Assembly: GCF_008386635.1 (NCBI RefSeq)
Contig: NZ_VUOE01000001.1
Location: 434,001-498,000 of the forward strand
Reading direction: 5' to 3'
From: Maribacter flavus
GTDB lineage: Bacteria; Bacteroidota; Bacteroidia; Flavobacteriales; Flavobacteriaceae
Length of the DNA stretch: 64,000 bases
Shown here one piece after another: positions 31,850 to 40,725 of the stretch (within the stretch, counting starts at the first letter, position 1; every line of letters begins with the position of its first letter). The notes beneath the pieces were generated by a model. That model did no database searches. It saw nothing but the letters and a program-made list of their open reading frames with translations, and was not told where the DNA came from. The position numbers and the translations under genes were made by a program.

Positions 31850-31994
31850 ATTATTCAAATTAAATACAATAGTAGATACCATGAAAAACAGGGGCTAAAA
31901 TTGAAATTTTAATCAATCTAAACACAAAATCTGATACTTTGTTAAAATAAAAATATTTAAACTTCAAACCCAAAACCTTCAAAAAAAAGTTTAG

Positions 31995-32002
31995 TATCTT
32001 TA
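31995..32002 (+). promoter_or_regulatory. candidate -7 box (TATCTTTA) of the 32.0-kb gene
   Basis: TATCTTTA lies 24 bases before the start codon and matches TAnnTTTG in all but the last base. No matching -33 element is clear. Confidence 0.35.
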
Positions 32003-32026
32003 GATAAGAGTAAAATTAAAATAAAC

Positions 32027-32773
32027 ATGAAAAAATTACTTCTTTTAGCCACACTTGCACTTTCAACCTCCTTTATATCAGCTCAATACTCTGGTCAAGC
32101 ACTAAGCAATGCTTCCTCAGGAGGGTCTATGGATGGAAGTGCGGCAGTGATAAATACCTTATTAGGAGATATGGCCAGTAGGGATGCCAAACGAACCAAA
32201 AATTATGACGAATTTCAAGGCTCTCCATACGTATCCAATACCTTCAAACAAACGGATATTTGGTACAATGAAGAAAACATGGGAAGAATGTTCTATCGAT
32301 ACAATGCCTTGAACGAAGAAATAGAAATTAAGAACACGCTTTTAGAAGAGGAAGCTGTTAAGGGCCTATCAAGAGACAAAAACATCTCTCTTTTAGTCGA
32401 TGGGAAAAAACTATCTTTCAAAACATTTGTCACCTCAAAAAACCAAACATTGAATGGCTATTTGCTGCTCTTAAATGATGGTAATACCTATGATCTTTAT
32501 AGAAGGATACGTGTTAAATTTACAGAGGGCAAGCCTGCCCCCAACTCCTTTGTAAAAGCAGTCCCCGCAAGATTCTCTCAATTTACGGAATACTATTTTC
32601 AAAAGGAAGGAGTAAACCGAATTGATGAAATTGCGCTTTCAAACAGTAAATTATTAAAACATTTGGAAGGAAGCGATAAAGAAGCCTTAAAAAAGTACTT
32701 AAAGGAAAACAAAATCAAAATAAAGGAAGAAGCAGATTTATTAAATGTCTTTGGTTTTCTCAATACATTGTAG
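32027..32773 (+). CDS. secreted protein of unknown function (248 aa)
   Basis: Not a family I can name. Signal peptide 1-~20 (MKKLLLLATLALSTSFISAQ) with a typical flavobacterial SAQ cleavage site and no lipobox Cys. The mature part starts with a Gly/Ser-rich stretch (SNASSGGSMDGSA), then a mixed region containing YRYNALNEEIEIKNTLLEEE and a Lys/Glu-rich helical tail. Periplasmic or outer-membrane-associated location is inferred. It stands alone between the SusCD terminator and a 382-base gap. Confidence 0.75.
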   Translation: MKKLLLLATLALSTSFISAQYSGQALSNASSGGSMDGSAAVINTLLGDMASRDAKRTKNYDEFQGSPYVSNTFKQTDIWYNEENMGRMFYRYNALNEEIEIKNTLLEEEAVKGLSRDKNISLLVDGKKLSFKTFVTSKNQTLNGYLLLLNDGNTYDLYRRIRVKFTEGKPAPNSFVKAVPARFSQFTEYYFQKEGVNRIDEIALSNSKLLKHLEGSDKEALKKYLKENKIKIKEEADLLNVFGFLNTL

Positions 32774-33155
32774 TGAAACAATTTAAGATTCCAACGAGTA
32801 ATATAAATATTCATATAGTAATTTGGGATTTACACCACATTATTGGTTGGGACTTTAAACAACTCTAATATTGAATTAGTTCAAACCTTTTCATATTCAC
32901 TAAAAAATTGCAGTAGTGAATCTATACTTTATCTTTTTCCCCTCCAGAGCCGAGCTATGAACCAAGAAAAATTCCGCATTTAGATTTAAACTCCCATTTT
33001 CTCACCGGAATTTCACAGTCTAAAGCAGAGTCCATAATTTAAGCTATTGATTTAGCCAAAGACTATGAATTTTTAAAGGTCATTATAGCATAGTTTTGAT
33101 TGAGCATCAAAATGAATATATTTCATGGCCTTTGGATAAATTCAACATCCCGAAA
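32774..33155. other. gene-free stretch of 382 bases
   Basis: AT-rich with no credible frame on either strand. It holds a possible promoter, TTG (32908-32910), 19 bases, TATCTTTT (32930-32937), which would serve the downstream lipoprotein gene with a leader of about 215 bases. Nothing else was recognised. Confidence 0.45.
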
Positions 33156-34586
33156 ATGCAAAAGAGAATCCCGTTAATCTTTATATCAACAGTTTTAATG
33201 ATAACTGGCTGCAAAGAGCAGAGAAAACCAATAGCAACAAAAGAAATATCTAAGAAAGCCGTATTCTGGAAAAAAGCAAATCCAGAAGAAAGGGAGAAAA
33301 ACGGAGGTTTGCTATTACCCGATTCTTTTTCAGCAGTAACTGTAGTAGATAGCATAGGTCCTTCCAGGCATTTGGCAGTCAACGATAACGGAGATATTTA
33401 TGTAAAATTACGGGAGACAGAAGGTACTCCGGGAAGTATTGCACTTAGGGACACGACAGGCGATGGCAGGGCGGATATTGTGCAAAGATTTGGCGGATAT
33501 CCAAATGACGGCAAGTTTGCCACGGAAATGCGTATACATGAAGGTTATCTATATTTTAGCTCTGAACAGGTAATTTATCGACAAAAACTATCACCTGGTA
33601 AATTAATACCTGAATCAAATCCAGAAGTCATACTTACCGATCGTTTTCCATTAAGATGGCACAATGCCAAATCATTGGCTTTTGACAAGGAAGGTTTTAT
33701 GTATGTCACTTTTTCAGCCCCAACGAATGCCTGTGAGGATGCTAATTCCCAGGGTAAGATAAAAGGCCATATGCCTTGCCCAATGTTGGAATATTTAGGA
33801 AGTATTTGGCGTTTTGACAAAAACAAACCCAACCAAATTCAAACGGATGGCGAACTTTATGCCACGGGAATACGTAGTATCGTTGCATTTTCTTGGAACA
33901 ACGAGGACAATGCACTATATGCGGTCCAGCACGGACGGGACTACCTTCACAACCACGCCCCTGAGGACTATACAGAATGGGACCAAGCGGTACTTCCTGC
34001 AGAGGAGTTCATGAAAATTAAAAAAGGGGATAATTATGGTTGGCCCTATAGTTACTATGACCATTTTCAAGGTAAGAAGTTGGTCGCCCCTGAATATGGT
34101 GGTGACGGAAAATTGGAGGCAAAAGAATACACAAAACCTTTGATGGGGCTACCTGCGCACTGGGCTCCAAATGACCTCCTTTTCTATACAGGGAATCAAT
34201 TTCCAGAACGATATCAGAACGGCGCATTTGTTGCCTTTCATGGATCCACAAATAGAACACCCTATCCACAAGCAGGATATATTATTGCTTTTATTCCTTT
34301 TGAAAATGGAAGACCTACAGGTAGTTGGGAAGTCTTTGCCGATGGTTTTGCCAAAACGGACACAATTGCTACAATGCCAGATGCAAAATATAGACCAATG
34401 GGTCTTGCACAGGACAAAGATGGGGCACTCTATATTTCGGAATCCAAGGAAGGAAGAATTTGGAAAATAGAGTTTAAGGGAGACAAATCACAGTTTGGAA
34501 ATGAACAACTCGAAAAAATGGAAGAATTGAAAGGCAAAACCTATATCAAAACTCCGGATAGGGTGAATGACAGACTGAAATCATAG
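33156..34586 (+). CDS. PQQ-dependent sugar dehydrogenase-fold lipoprotein
   Basis: 476 residues from MQKRIPLIFISTVLMITGCK. An in-frame Met 60 bases upstream gives a non-signal leader, so the later start, which makes a proper lipoprotein signal (ITGC), is preferred. The mature protein reads as a six-bladed propeller of the glucose/sorbosone dehydrogenase type: WHNAKSLAFDKEGFMYVTFS, ATGIRSIVAFSWN, GDNYGWPYSYY, GYIIAFIPF and PMGLAQDKDGALYISES. Such enzymes oxidise sugars with PQQ in the periplasm, but many Bacteroidota members are uncharacterised, so the substrate is open. The insert with NACEDANSQ and HMPCPM may form a disulfide. Confidence 0.85.
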   Translation: MQKRIPLIFISTVLMITGCKEQRKPIATKEISKKAVFWKKANPEEREKNGGLLLPDSFSAVTVVDSIGPSRHLAVNDNGDIYVKLRETEGTPGSIALRDTTGDGRADIVQRFGGYPNDGKFATEMRIHEGYLYFSSEQVIYRQKLSPGKLIPESNPEVILTDRFPLRWHNAKSLAFDKEGFMYVTFSAPTNACEDANSQGKIKGHMPCPMLEYLGSIWRFDKNKPNQIQTDGELYATGIRSIVAFSWNNEDNALYAVQHGRDYLHNHAPEDYTEWDQAVLPAEEFMKIKKGDNYGWPYSYYDHFQGKKLVAPEYGGDGKLEAKEYTKPLMGLPAHWAPNDLLFYTGNQFPERYQNGAFVAFHGSTNRTPYPQAGYIIAFIPFENGRPTGSWEVFADGFAKTDTIATMPDAKYRPMGLAQDKDGALYISESKEGRIWKIEFKGDKSQFGNEQLEKMEELKGKTYIKTPDRVNDRLKS

Positions 34587-34784
34587 AATAAATATAATAT
34601 GATGAGTCATGTATTCCCCATGCTGATTTCCCTAGGAGTACCACAATAACACATTCAAAAGATGAACTGTTCCAACGAAACACCTTCCTTTTCGATTTGT
34701 TTAATTTGTTGTGATTCCTGTAAATATTGTATTACACTAAATCATAGTTGTTAAAAAAGGCAAAAAGCATCACGGTATAATACC

Positions 34785-34792
34785 TATCTTTA
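34785..34792 (+). promoter_or_regulatory. -7 box abutting rlmB (TATCTTTA)
   Basis: TATCTTTA ends four bases before the rlmB ATG. If used, transcription would begin at or within a few bases of the start codon. Confidence 0.4.
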
Positions 34793-34796
34793 GCCC

Positions 34797-35537
34797 ATGG
34801 AAAAAACCACCCAAATCTATGGCATAAGGGCCATTATTGAAGCTGTAAACTCAAAAGAGGAAATTGATAAGGTATTTCTTCAAAAAGGGCTTAAAGGGGA
34901 TTTAATAAAAGAACTAGAAAGCCTTTTGAGAAGGAATGAAATCAATATTGTGTATGTTCCCGCTGAAAAGCTAAACAGACTCACAAAAAATAACCATCAG
35001 GGGGCCGTTGCCAATATTTCACCCGTTGGATTCTATTCATTGGAGGAATTGGTCGAAAGAGCCAATAACAAAGACACCCCTGCCCTATTCTTACTTTTGG
35101 ACCAACTCTCTGACGTACGGAATTTTGGTGCGATTATAAGAACGGCGGAATGTACCGGAGTAGACGGAATCATCATTCAAAAAAAAGGCGCCGCACCGGT
35201 TACTGCGGACACCATTAAAACATCGGCAGGTGCGGCTTTTAAAGTGCCAATTGCCAAAGTAGACCATATTAAGGATGCTATTTTCTTCTTACAGGCTTCA
35301 GGTATACAAGTTGTTTCCGCTACGGAAAAATCGAATGATTCCCTTTACGATATTTCCTTTAAGGTACCCATAGCCATCGTTATGGGTGCCGAGGATCAAG
35401 GTATATCCCCCTCGATTCTAAAAGCTTCTGATTATTGCGCCAAACTACCCTTATTGGGGGAAATAGGATCGCTGAACGTTTCCGTTGCCTGTGGTGTCTT
35501 CCTATACGAGGCATTAAGGCAAAGAACTAGAAACTAA
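34797..35537 (+). CDS. rlmB: 23S rRNA (guanosine-2'-O-)-methyltransferase RlmB
   Basis: A SPOUT (SpoU) methyltransferase that methylates the ribose of G2251 in the 23S P loop using SAM. The N-terminal L30e-like substrate-binding domain (1-~85: QIYGIRAIIEAV, NHQGAVANI) is followed by the knotted catalytic domain with LLLDQLSDVRNFGAIIRTAE, IVMGAEDQGISP and LPLLGEIGSLNVSVACGVFL. 246 residues is the normal length. The stop overlaps that of the convergent rhomboid gene by four bases (CTAA). Confidence 0.96.
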   Translation: MEKTTQIYGIRAIIEAVNSKEEIDKVFLQKGLKGDLIKELESLLRRNEINIVYVPAEKLNRLTKNNHQGAVANISPVGFYSLEELVERANNKDTPALFLLLDQLSDVRNFGAIIRTAECTGVDGIIIQKKGAAPVTADTIKTSAGAAFKVPIAKVDHIKDAIFFLQASGIQVVSATEKSNDSLYDISFKVPIAIVMGAEDQGISPSILKASDYCAKLPLLGEIGSLNVSVACGVFLYEALRQRTRN

Positions 35538-36292
35538 GTTTTCTCAGTATCGTCTGTTTTTTCGGAAGATTTATAGATATATCGTATTTGGAGACCATCT
35601 TCCGATTCCGATTCTTGATTTGAAAAATGAGGAGTTTCTATAAAATTACCATCGGCATCAAAATGTTTTAAAAAGGGGTCATCTGCTTCATTATAATCCT
35701 CCCGTTCCCAATCATACTTTTTTGGTTTTGGGACTTTAGCGTCGAAAACAAGTGCGAATATCAATCCCGTCAAAAAGCCTCCCAAATGACCCTCCCAAGA
35801 AATTCCTTCCTTGACCGGAAAAATATACCACAACAAGCTTCCATAGATAAAAACGACTATCAAGGATAGTGCTACCAGCCGAAAATGTTTGGTTATAATT
35901 CCCTTGAAAAATATAAAACTGGCCAAGACATAAATAAGTCCGCTTGCACCTATATGAAAGGAAGGTCTACCAATGCCCCACGTAATAACCCCTGATAAAA
36001 CAATACCCAAAAGAACGACCCGCAAGGCTATACTTTTGTAGAAATAGAAAAGTGCGGCCAATAATATTACCAATGGAATGGTATTATTGTACAAATGTTC
36101 CAAAGAACCATGTATGAAAGGACTGAGCACGATTCCTTTTAATCCGGCCAAACTTCTAGGATAAATGCCGAATTCGTTAAAATTGGTCCCGTTCAACAAT
36201 TCTATCCAATATACGGACCAAACAGTTAACACCCCTATAAGTGGGGCGAACAGCACGGAGTTGGAAAATTTAAAATGTTCTGAATCGGACAT
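35534..36292 (-). CDS. rhomboid family intramembrane serine protease
   Basis: A 252-residue polytopic inner-membrane protease. The catalytic Ser117 sits in HIGASGLIYVL and the His169 in WEGHLGGFLTGLI. The N-terminal FIHGSLEHLYNN (59-70) matches the rhomboid HxxxxHxxxN region. The C-terminal ~65 residues after the last helix are charged and cytosolic. The substrate is unknown. Convergent with rlmB. Confidence 0.93.
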   Translation of the reverse strand: MSDSEHFKFSNSVLFAPLIGVLTVWSVYWIELLNGTNFNEFGIYPRSLAGLKGIVLSPFIHGSLEHLYNNTIPLVILLAALFYFYKSIALRVVLLGIVLSGVITWGIGRPSFHIGASGLIYVLASFIFFKGIITKHFRLVALSLIVVFIYGSLLWYIFPVKEGISWEGHLGGFLTGLIFALVFDAKVPKPKKYDWEREDYNEADDPFLKHFDADGNFIETPHFSNQESESEDGLQIRYIYKSSEKTDDTEKT

Positions 36293-36382
36293 GGAAACAA
36301 TTTAACAATTAATCGGCCAAAATTGGGAATCGGTAAAAATGTCATTTAAATTTATTAAAGGTCTTGATGATTTTCTTTGCCA

Positions 36383-36413
36383 GACCTGACAGGTTTTAAA
36401 AACCTGTTAGGTC
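36383..36413. repeat. 31-base near-perfect inverted repeat (REP-like)
   Basis: GACCTGACAGGTTTT (36383-36397) faces AAAACCTGTTAGGTC (36399-36413) with one central base; 14 Watson-Crick pairs plus one G-T. It lies in the divergent gap between the rhomboid and rarA genes. Elements with CCTGACAGG / CCTGTxAGG arms are scattered through many Bacteroidota genomes, so this is probably a copy of a dispersed hairpin element. It has no T run, so it is not a terminator. Confidence 0.7.
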
Positions 36414-36456
36414 AACCCAATCGTATCTCGACTAAGGAACTTCCTCAACTTTAGCC

Positions 36457-36464
36457 TATTTTTA
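36457..36464 (+). promoter_or_regulatory. -7 box abutting rarA (TATTTTTA)
   Basis: TATTTTTA ends four bases before the rarA ATG and matches TAnnTTTG in seven of eight bases. A transcript from it would have almost no leader. Confidence 0.35.
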
Positions 36465-36468
36465 CATC

Positions 36469-37746
36469 ATGAACGAGCCATTAGCGGAACGGGTACGCCC
36501 AAAGAACCTGGAAGAATATATCAGCCAGAACCATCTGGTTGGTGAAAACGGTTCCTTGACCCATCAAATAAAAAAAGGTGTTATTCCATCCATTATTTTA
36601 TGGGGTCCGCCGGGTACGGGAAAAACGACATTGGCCAACATCATTGCTAAAGAAAGTGAGAGACCGTTCTATGTATTGAGTGCCATTAATAGTGGAGTCA
36701 AGGACATTCGAGAAGTTATTGATAAGGCTAAACAAGCCGGAGGCCTGTTCACAGCCAAAAACCCGATCTTGTTCATAGACGAAATCCATCGGTTTAGCAA
36801 ATCGCAACAGGATTCCCTGTTAGCGGCCGTTGAGAAAGGTTGGGTAACGTTGATTGGTGCCACGACCGAAAATCCAAGTTTTGAAGTCATTCCGGCCCTA
36901 TTATCTAGATGTCAGGTCTACATTCTGAACCCCTTCGGAAAAAAAGACCTGGAACTGCTTTTAGAGAGGGCGATGAAAAACGACACGATTCTTAAAAAGA
37001 AAAAAATCACCCTGAAGGAAACCGAGGCACTACTGCGACTATCCGGTGGGGACGGCCGAAAACTGTTGAACGTCTTTGAGCTGGTCATCAACTCGGAACC
37101 CTCTGAAGAAATTATAATTACGGACGACCTAGTCCTTTCCAAGGCCCAAAAAAATACCGTTTTATACGATAAGACCGGGGAGCAGCATTATGACATTGTA
37201 TCGGCCTTCATTAAATCGATACGAGGCAGCGACCCAAACGGCACGGTCTATTGGCTGGCCCGCATGATTGAAGGTGGTGAGGACGTAAAATTCATTGCCA
37301 GAAGGATGTTGATTTCCGCTTCGGAAGACATCGGTCTTGCCAACCCCACCGCATTAATCATGGCAAATACAACTTTCCAGGCCGTAACCACCATTGGTTA
37401 TCCCGAAGCCCGAATTATTCTAAGCCAATGTGCGGTCTACTTGGCAACCTCGCCAAAAAGCAACACCAGTTACATGGCTATTGGCAAAGCGCAACAAACG
37501 GTACGACAAACAGGAAACCTTTCCGTACCCTTACATTTGAGAAATGCACCCACAAAATTGATGAAAGACCTAGGTTATGGCGCCGATTATAAGTATGCCC
37601 ATGATTACGAGAACAATTTTGTAAACGAAGAGTTCCTGCCAGATGAACTATCTGGAACATCGTTTTACCAACCGGGAAAAAATCAACGGGAAAATGCCCT
37701 GAGCGACTTTCTAAAAAAACGTTGGAAGGACAAGTATGACTTTTAG
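36469..37746 (+). CDS. rarA: replication-associated recombination protein A (RarA/MgsA)
   Basis: A 425-residue clamp-loader-like AAA+ ATPase acting at stalled replication forks. It starts MNEPLAERVRPKNLEEYISQ. Walker A is GPPGTGKTT (46-54), Walker B ILFIDEIHRF, sensor GATTENPSFEV. The C-terminal tetramerisation region carries HYDIVSAFIKSIRGSDPNG and RMLISASEDIGLANP. The stop overlaps the convergent neighbour's stop by four bases (TTAG). Confidence 0.97.
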   Translation: MNEPLAERVRPKNLEEYISQNHLVGENGSLTHQIKKGVIPSIILWGPPGTGKTTLANIIAKESERPFYVLSAINSGVKDIREVIDKAKQAGGLFTAKNPILFIDEIHRFSKSQQDSLLAAVEKGWVTLIGATTENPSFEVIPALLSRCQVYILNPFGKKDLELLLERAMKNDTILKKKKITLKETEALLRLSGGDGRKLLNVFELVINSEPSEEIIITDDLVLSKAQKNTVLYDKTGEQHYDIVSAFIKSIRGSDPNGTVYWLARMIEGGEDVKFIARRMLISASEDIGLANPTALIMANTTFQAVTTIGYPEARIILSQCAVYLATSPKSNTSYMAIGKAQQTVRQTGNLSVPLHLRNAPTKLMKDLGYGADYKYAHDYENNFVNEEFLPDELSGTSFYQPGKNQRENALSDFLKKRWKDKYDF

Positions 37747-38639
37747 AATTTGATGTTCAAAGGTTCTTGAACCAGGTTTTCGCCCTCATAATATTCAAAA
37801 ATCCATTGGCCCTCCTTTTGGTAGACCATGCCACTTTTTTCATCGGATTGGGCCATGAACATATTTTCATTGGAACTTTTGAACAATTTCATTCGAACCT
37901 TTGGGGTATTGTCCACCAATTGATAGCCATTGGCGATTTCTTGGGCGTACCAAATTTCCCCGTTTTCCGCAACTTGTGGTTCATTCTTTGAACCGATGTT
38001 GGACGGTACGGGCTCCAAACTTTTATAGGACTGGTTTTCTGTAGTAGCTTCCTGCACCACCATTGGATTCTGGTTTTTGGGAGCTTTTCGCTGTACCTTA
38101 TCGGTATTGATACCTTTTGGTTCCATTCTTTCAGCTATTTCCTTATTTTTTAGGTTTCTAACATCGTTCTTAAAATTTAATGTTAGTGTCTCTTTGGGAG
38201 GCTGTCCACCAGTGTACTTGTACTCAACACCATCCAAACTCTGCATGGCCTCTCCAATGGCCTCATTATAGGCCGATTTGTACTCCTTAATCTTGCTCTT
38301 CCCCTGCTGGGTTTCAAAAATTGCCAGACCGTTGCAATCTTTTAGCTGTAAAGTGGTTTTTGTTGTGAACATGGAAGAATCATCCAATAGGTCAACCCAA
38401 ACCCCCAAACATCTATCGGATGCGAGGTCCAGAGGAAGCGCATCATCATAAACGGCATTAAATCCCTTTTCAGAAAGTAGGTATTTAATCAAAGTACTTG
38501 TTTGATATTGGTTGGTTTTCCTGAACGCCTCAAATCGTTTGGGAACTACAAAATATTTGTAATTGTTCAAGTCTGTTTGTGCGGACAAGAAATTACTAAA
38601 TGAAACGGTAAGTACAATTAACAAGGTTTTCAAAGTCAA
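37743..38639 (-). CDS. secreted protein of unknown function, conserved-looking (298 aa)
   Basis: Signal peptide 1-~20 (VSFSNFLSAQ) then a periplasmic domain starting LNNYKYFVVPKRFEAFRKTN, the type of opening seen in flavobacterial proteins with a lipoprotein-like alpha/beta fold. Two Cys (CLGVWVDLLDD and LKDCNGLAIFETQQGK) lie near each other and may pair. The C-terminal third (IANGYQLVDNTPKVRMKLFK, then MVYQKEGQWIFEYYEGENL) looks like a small beta domain. No enzyme motif is seen. Function unknown. Confidence 0.75.
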   Translation of the reverse strand: MTLKTLLIVLTVSFSNFLSAQTDLNNYKYFVVPKRFEAFRKTNQYQTSTLIKYLLSEKGFNAVYDDALPLDLASDRCLGVWVDLLDDSSMFTTKTTLQLKDCNGLAIFETQQGKSKIKEYKSAYNEAIGEAMQSLDGVEYKYTGGQPPKETLTLNFKNDVRNLKNKEIAERMEPKGINTDKVQRKAPKNQNPMVVQEATTENQSYKSLEPVPSNIGSKNEPQVAENGEIWYAQEIANGYQLVDNTPKVRMKLFKSSNENMFMAQSDEKSGMVYQKEGQWIFEYYEGENLVQEPLNIKF

Positions 38640-38694
38640 GGGTGTTTTTGTTCTTACAAAGTAAATGAAAAAAGCATGCCAAAAATCCGTATAC

Positions 38695-40128
38695 TTACTT
38701 TCGATCCCAAGATATAATATTTAAACCTAATTGAAAAGACGCATAATTACTTGCCGCCATGTTCCTATAGGATAACAGGTTATCTGCAATGGCATAGAGG
38801 TTTATGGGCCCTGCCTGGAGATTGAGTCCAAAACCCAGATTCGTGTAGCTGAACTTGTCGGCCGTATAGGTCGCCTTCACCGCCAAGATATTGCCTAGCC
38901 TCCGCATGTAAAAACCTGTAATCGCCGCTTGCGGACCTCTGGGCCTGTTGATCAAAAAAAGATGGCCCCCAACGGAGTTCCTATATGCGATTCTAGGTGA
39001 ATTCCCTCCGGAGGGATCAGTGGTACAATCGCAGTCCTCAGCTGACCCCTTGGGCGCTCCAAAATCATACCGTAATGAAGCGTTTACTTTGGTAGGCCTA
39101 AAGGTCAAATAAGCCGAATTATTCTCTTCAAATGGTACCAGTTCCTCGATTTCATCAACGAGGTCCTGCCAATAATCCCGATTCAAATTCGATAGTTCGC
39201 GCAATACATTGATCTGGATTCCCTCTGAACTGGCAATTCCATTGAGCGAATAATTTTGGGTATCCCCGCTATGATAGATAAATCCAAGATCCAAAACACT
39301 GGCCGTAAATACCGTTTGTTCATTAAGCCGATATGAAAATCCCAAATCTACACCTAGCCCCAAATCCCCTCCAAAGAGCGCCCTTTTTATCAGCGTATTA
39401 CCTGTCGTTCCATTGTCCGATGCCTCGTCCAATTGCCCGAAACCAGACGTTCTTAGTTGCAGATCGGCATTTAAGGTAGTATTGAGAATGTTATTCTGAC
39501 CTTCCGTGTTGACCAAATAGCCGCTATTCCTGGTGGAATTGTAATCCACGATACCCGAATACAGTTTCCCCCTCGCGCCAATTGTCAGGCTATTGTCAAC
39601 CTTCTTGTTCACCCCCAAATGATAGACGGCCACCAAAGAACCCCGCGTTTTCAAATCCCCCAAGTTAAACCTCCTGTTCAGCTGATCGGCATTACCGTCA
39701 AATATCAATTGGGCATAATCCCTTGGCCAATAGGTAATATTATCAAACTCCAAATAGGCCCCACCGGAATAAAAAAGATTGGGATTGCCACTTCTAAACC
39801 CAATGTTGAGTATTTCTAGTTGAACATTGACACTGAATTCATCCCTTCGCCCCATGCCGTACACCATTCTATTTCGAACCTTGTCGTTGATGTCCAAGCC
39901 ATCCTCGGCAAAAATATCGTTTACGGAAACACCATTGGAACCCGCATAGCCAGAAATCCCTGAAATCATTGGAATGCCCGTGTACCATTTAAAATCGCTC
40001 TCCACACCTGGATTCACCATCAAGGATTGGGGAATTTCATTAAAATCGTAAAGAATCTGCTTGTTCTGGGCCTGCAGAAAATTGCATGACAAGACCGCTA
40101 GAATGCTTATGGAAAAGATTCGCTTCAT
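38695..40128 (-). CDS. outer-membrane protein, probable DUF5723 family
   Basis: 477 residues with a signal peptide (LSCNFLQAQ) and the opening NEIPQSLMVNPGVESD, which recalls the DUF5723/PorQ-like group of Bacteroidota outer-membrane proteins. The remainder alternates hydrophobic and polar residues in a beta-barrel pattern (LNIGFRSGN, LGLGVDLGFSYRL, NLGFGLNLQAGPINLYAIAD). A CDCTTDPSGG insert may be a surface loop. The ATG overlaps the stop of the upstream lipoprotein gene by four bases (ATGA), so the two are translationally coupled. Confidence 0.7.
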   Translation of the reverse strand: MKRIFSISILAVLSCNFLQAQNKQILYDFNEIPQSLMVNPGVESDFKWYTGIPMISGISGYAGSNGVSVNDIFAEDGLDINDKVRNRMVYGMGRRDEFSVNVQLEILNIGFRSGNPNLFYSGGAYLEFDNITYWPRDYAQLIFDGNADQLNRRFNLGDLKTRGSLVAVYHLGVNKKVDNSLTIGARGKLYSGIVDYNSTRNSGYLVNTEGQNNILNTTLNADLQLRTSGFGQLDEASDNGTTGNTLIKRALFGGDLGLGVDLGFSYRLNEQTVFTASVLDLGFIYHSGDTQNYSLNGIASSEGIQINVLRELSNLNRDYWQDLVDEIEELVPFEENNSAYLTFRPTKVNASLRYDFGAPKGSAEDCDCTTDPSGGNSPRIAYRNSVGGHLFLINRPRGPQAAITGFYMRRLGNILAVKATYTADKFSYTNLGFGLNLQAGPINLYAIADNLLSYRNMAASNYASFQLGLNIISWDRK

Positions 40129-40670
40129 TTTACCCTGACCGTAAATTTTGCAATGGAACGAAGTTCGATGGCCGGATCCGGCAAATTGGAGGTACTGGTA
40201 TTGTCACCAAGGTTTCTGGCGCTCAGCCTTACCTGGGAGGTATTCCTAAGAATATCAAGACTTTTGTCCGCACCGCCATACGCCACAACCCGGGTCAATA
40301 GGGCCGTTGGTGCGGCATCCATTTGGAAGAACTCGGTGTCCAATACATCCCCATTTTCGTTCAAAAACTCTATGGTTATCTCAATTTCCTTACTTGTAGT
40401 ATTTTCCAATTCATAGGTTATGGAACCTTCCAACACCCTTTCGGCAAAAATATCCTCTTCAAAGGCGTCAAAATTGAAATCCTGGGTAAAGAAACTGATG
40501 CCCGTAACCCTATTTATTATCGATTCCTGGGTCTTTACGTAGAAAATACTGGTTTCGAAAGTGGGGGTAATGGTCAGGTCGTCATATTGACCAAAGTCCT
40601 GTTTATCGGAACAGGAAAACAACAATACAAGCCCAACGAACAGAAGACCTATTTTTCGTAACACAATCAT
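40125..40670 (-). CDS. lipoprotein of unknown function, coupled to the outer-membrane protein gene
   Basis: 181 residues; lipobox LLFSC with Cys20, then SDKQDFGQYDD. The mature part looks like a single immunoglobulin-like beta sandwich (GSITYELENTTSKEIEITIE, FLNENGDVLDTEFF). It overlaps the next gene by ATGA, which suggests the lipoprotein and the barrel work together. No recognised family. Confidence 0.75.
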   Translation of the reverse strand: MIVLRKIGLLFVGLVLLFSCSDKQDFGQYDDLTITPTFETSIFYVKTQESIINRVTGISFFTQDFNFDAFEEDIFAERVLEGSITYELENTTSKEIEITIEFLNENGDVLDTEFFQMDAAPTALLTRVVAYGGADKSLDILRNTSQVRLSARNLGDNTSTSNLPDPAIELRSIAKFTVRVK

Positions 40671-40725
40671 CCTTTGGAAACAATTACCGGATAGAAACTC
40701 CCTATCCCATTTAAGAGATATAACT

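Noticed and set aside
33096-33155. Upstream in-frame Met of the PQQ dehydrogenase-fold lipoprotein
   Set aside because: It would put 20 polar residues ahead of the lipoprotein signal peptide; the start at 33156 gives a normal lipobox signal.
34604-34660. Short frame starting ATGATGAGT in the gap before rlmB
   Set aside because: Only 16 codons, with no membrane or other protein-like pattern.
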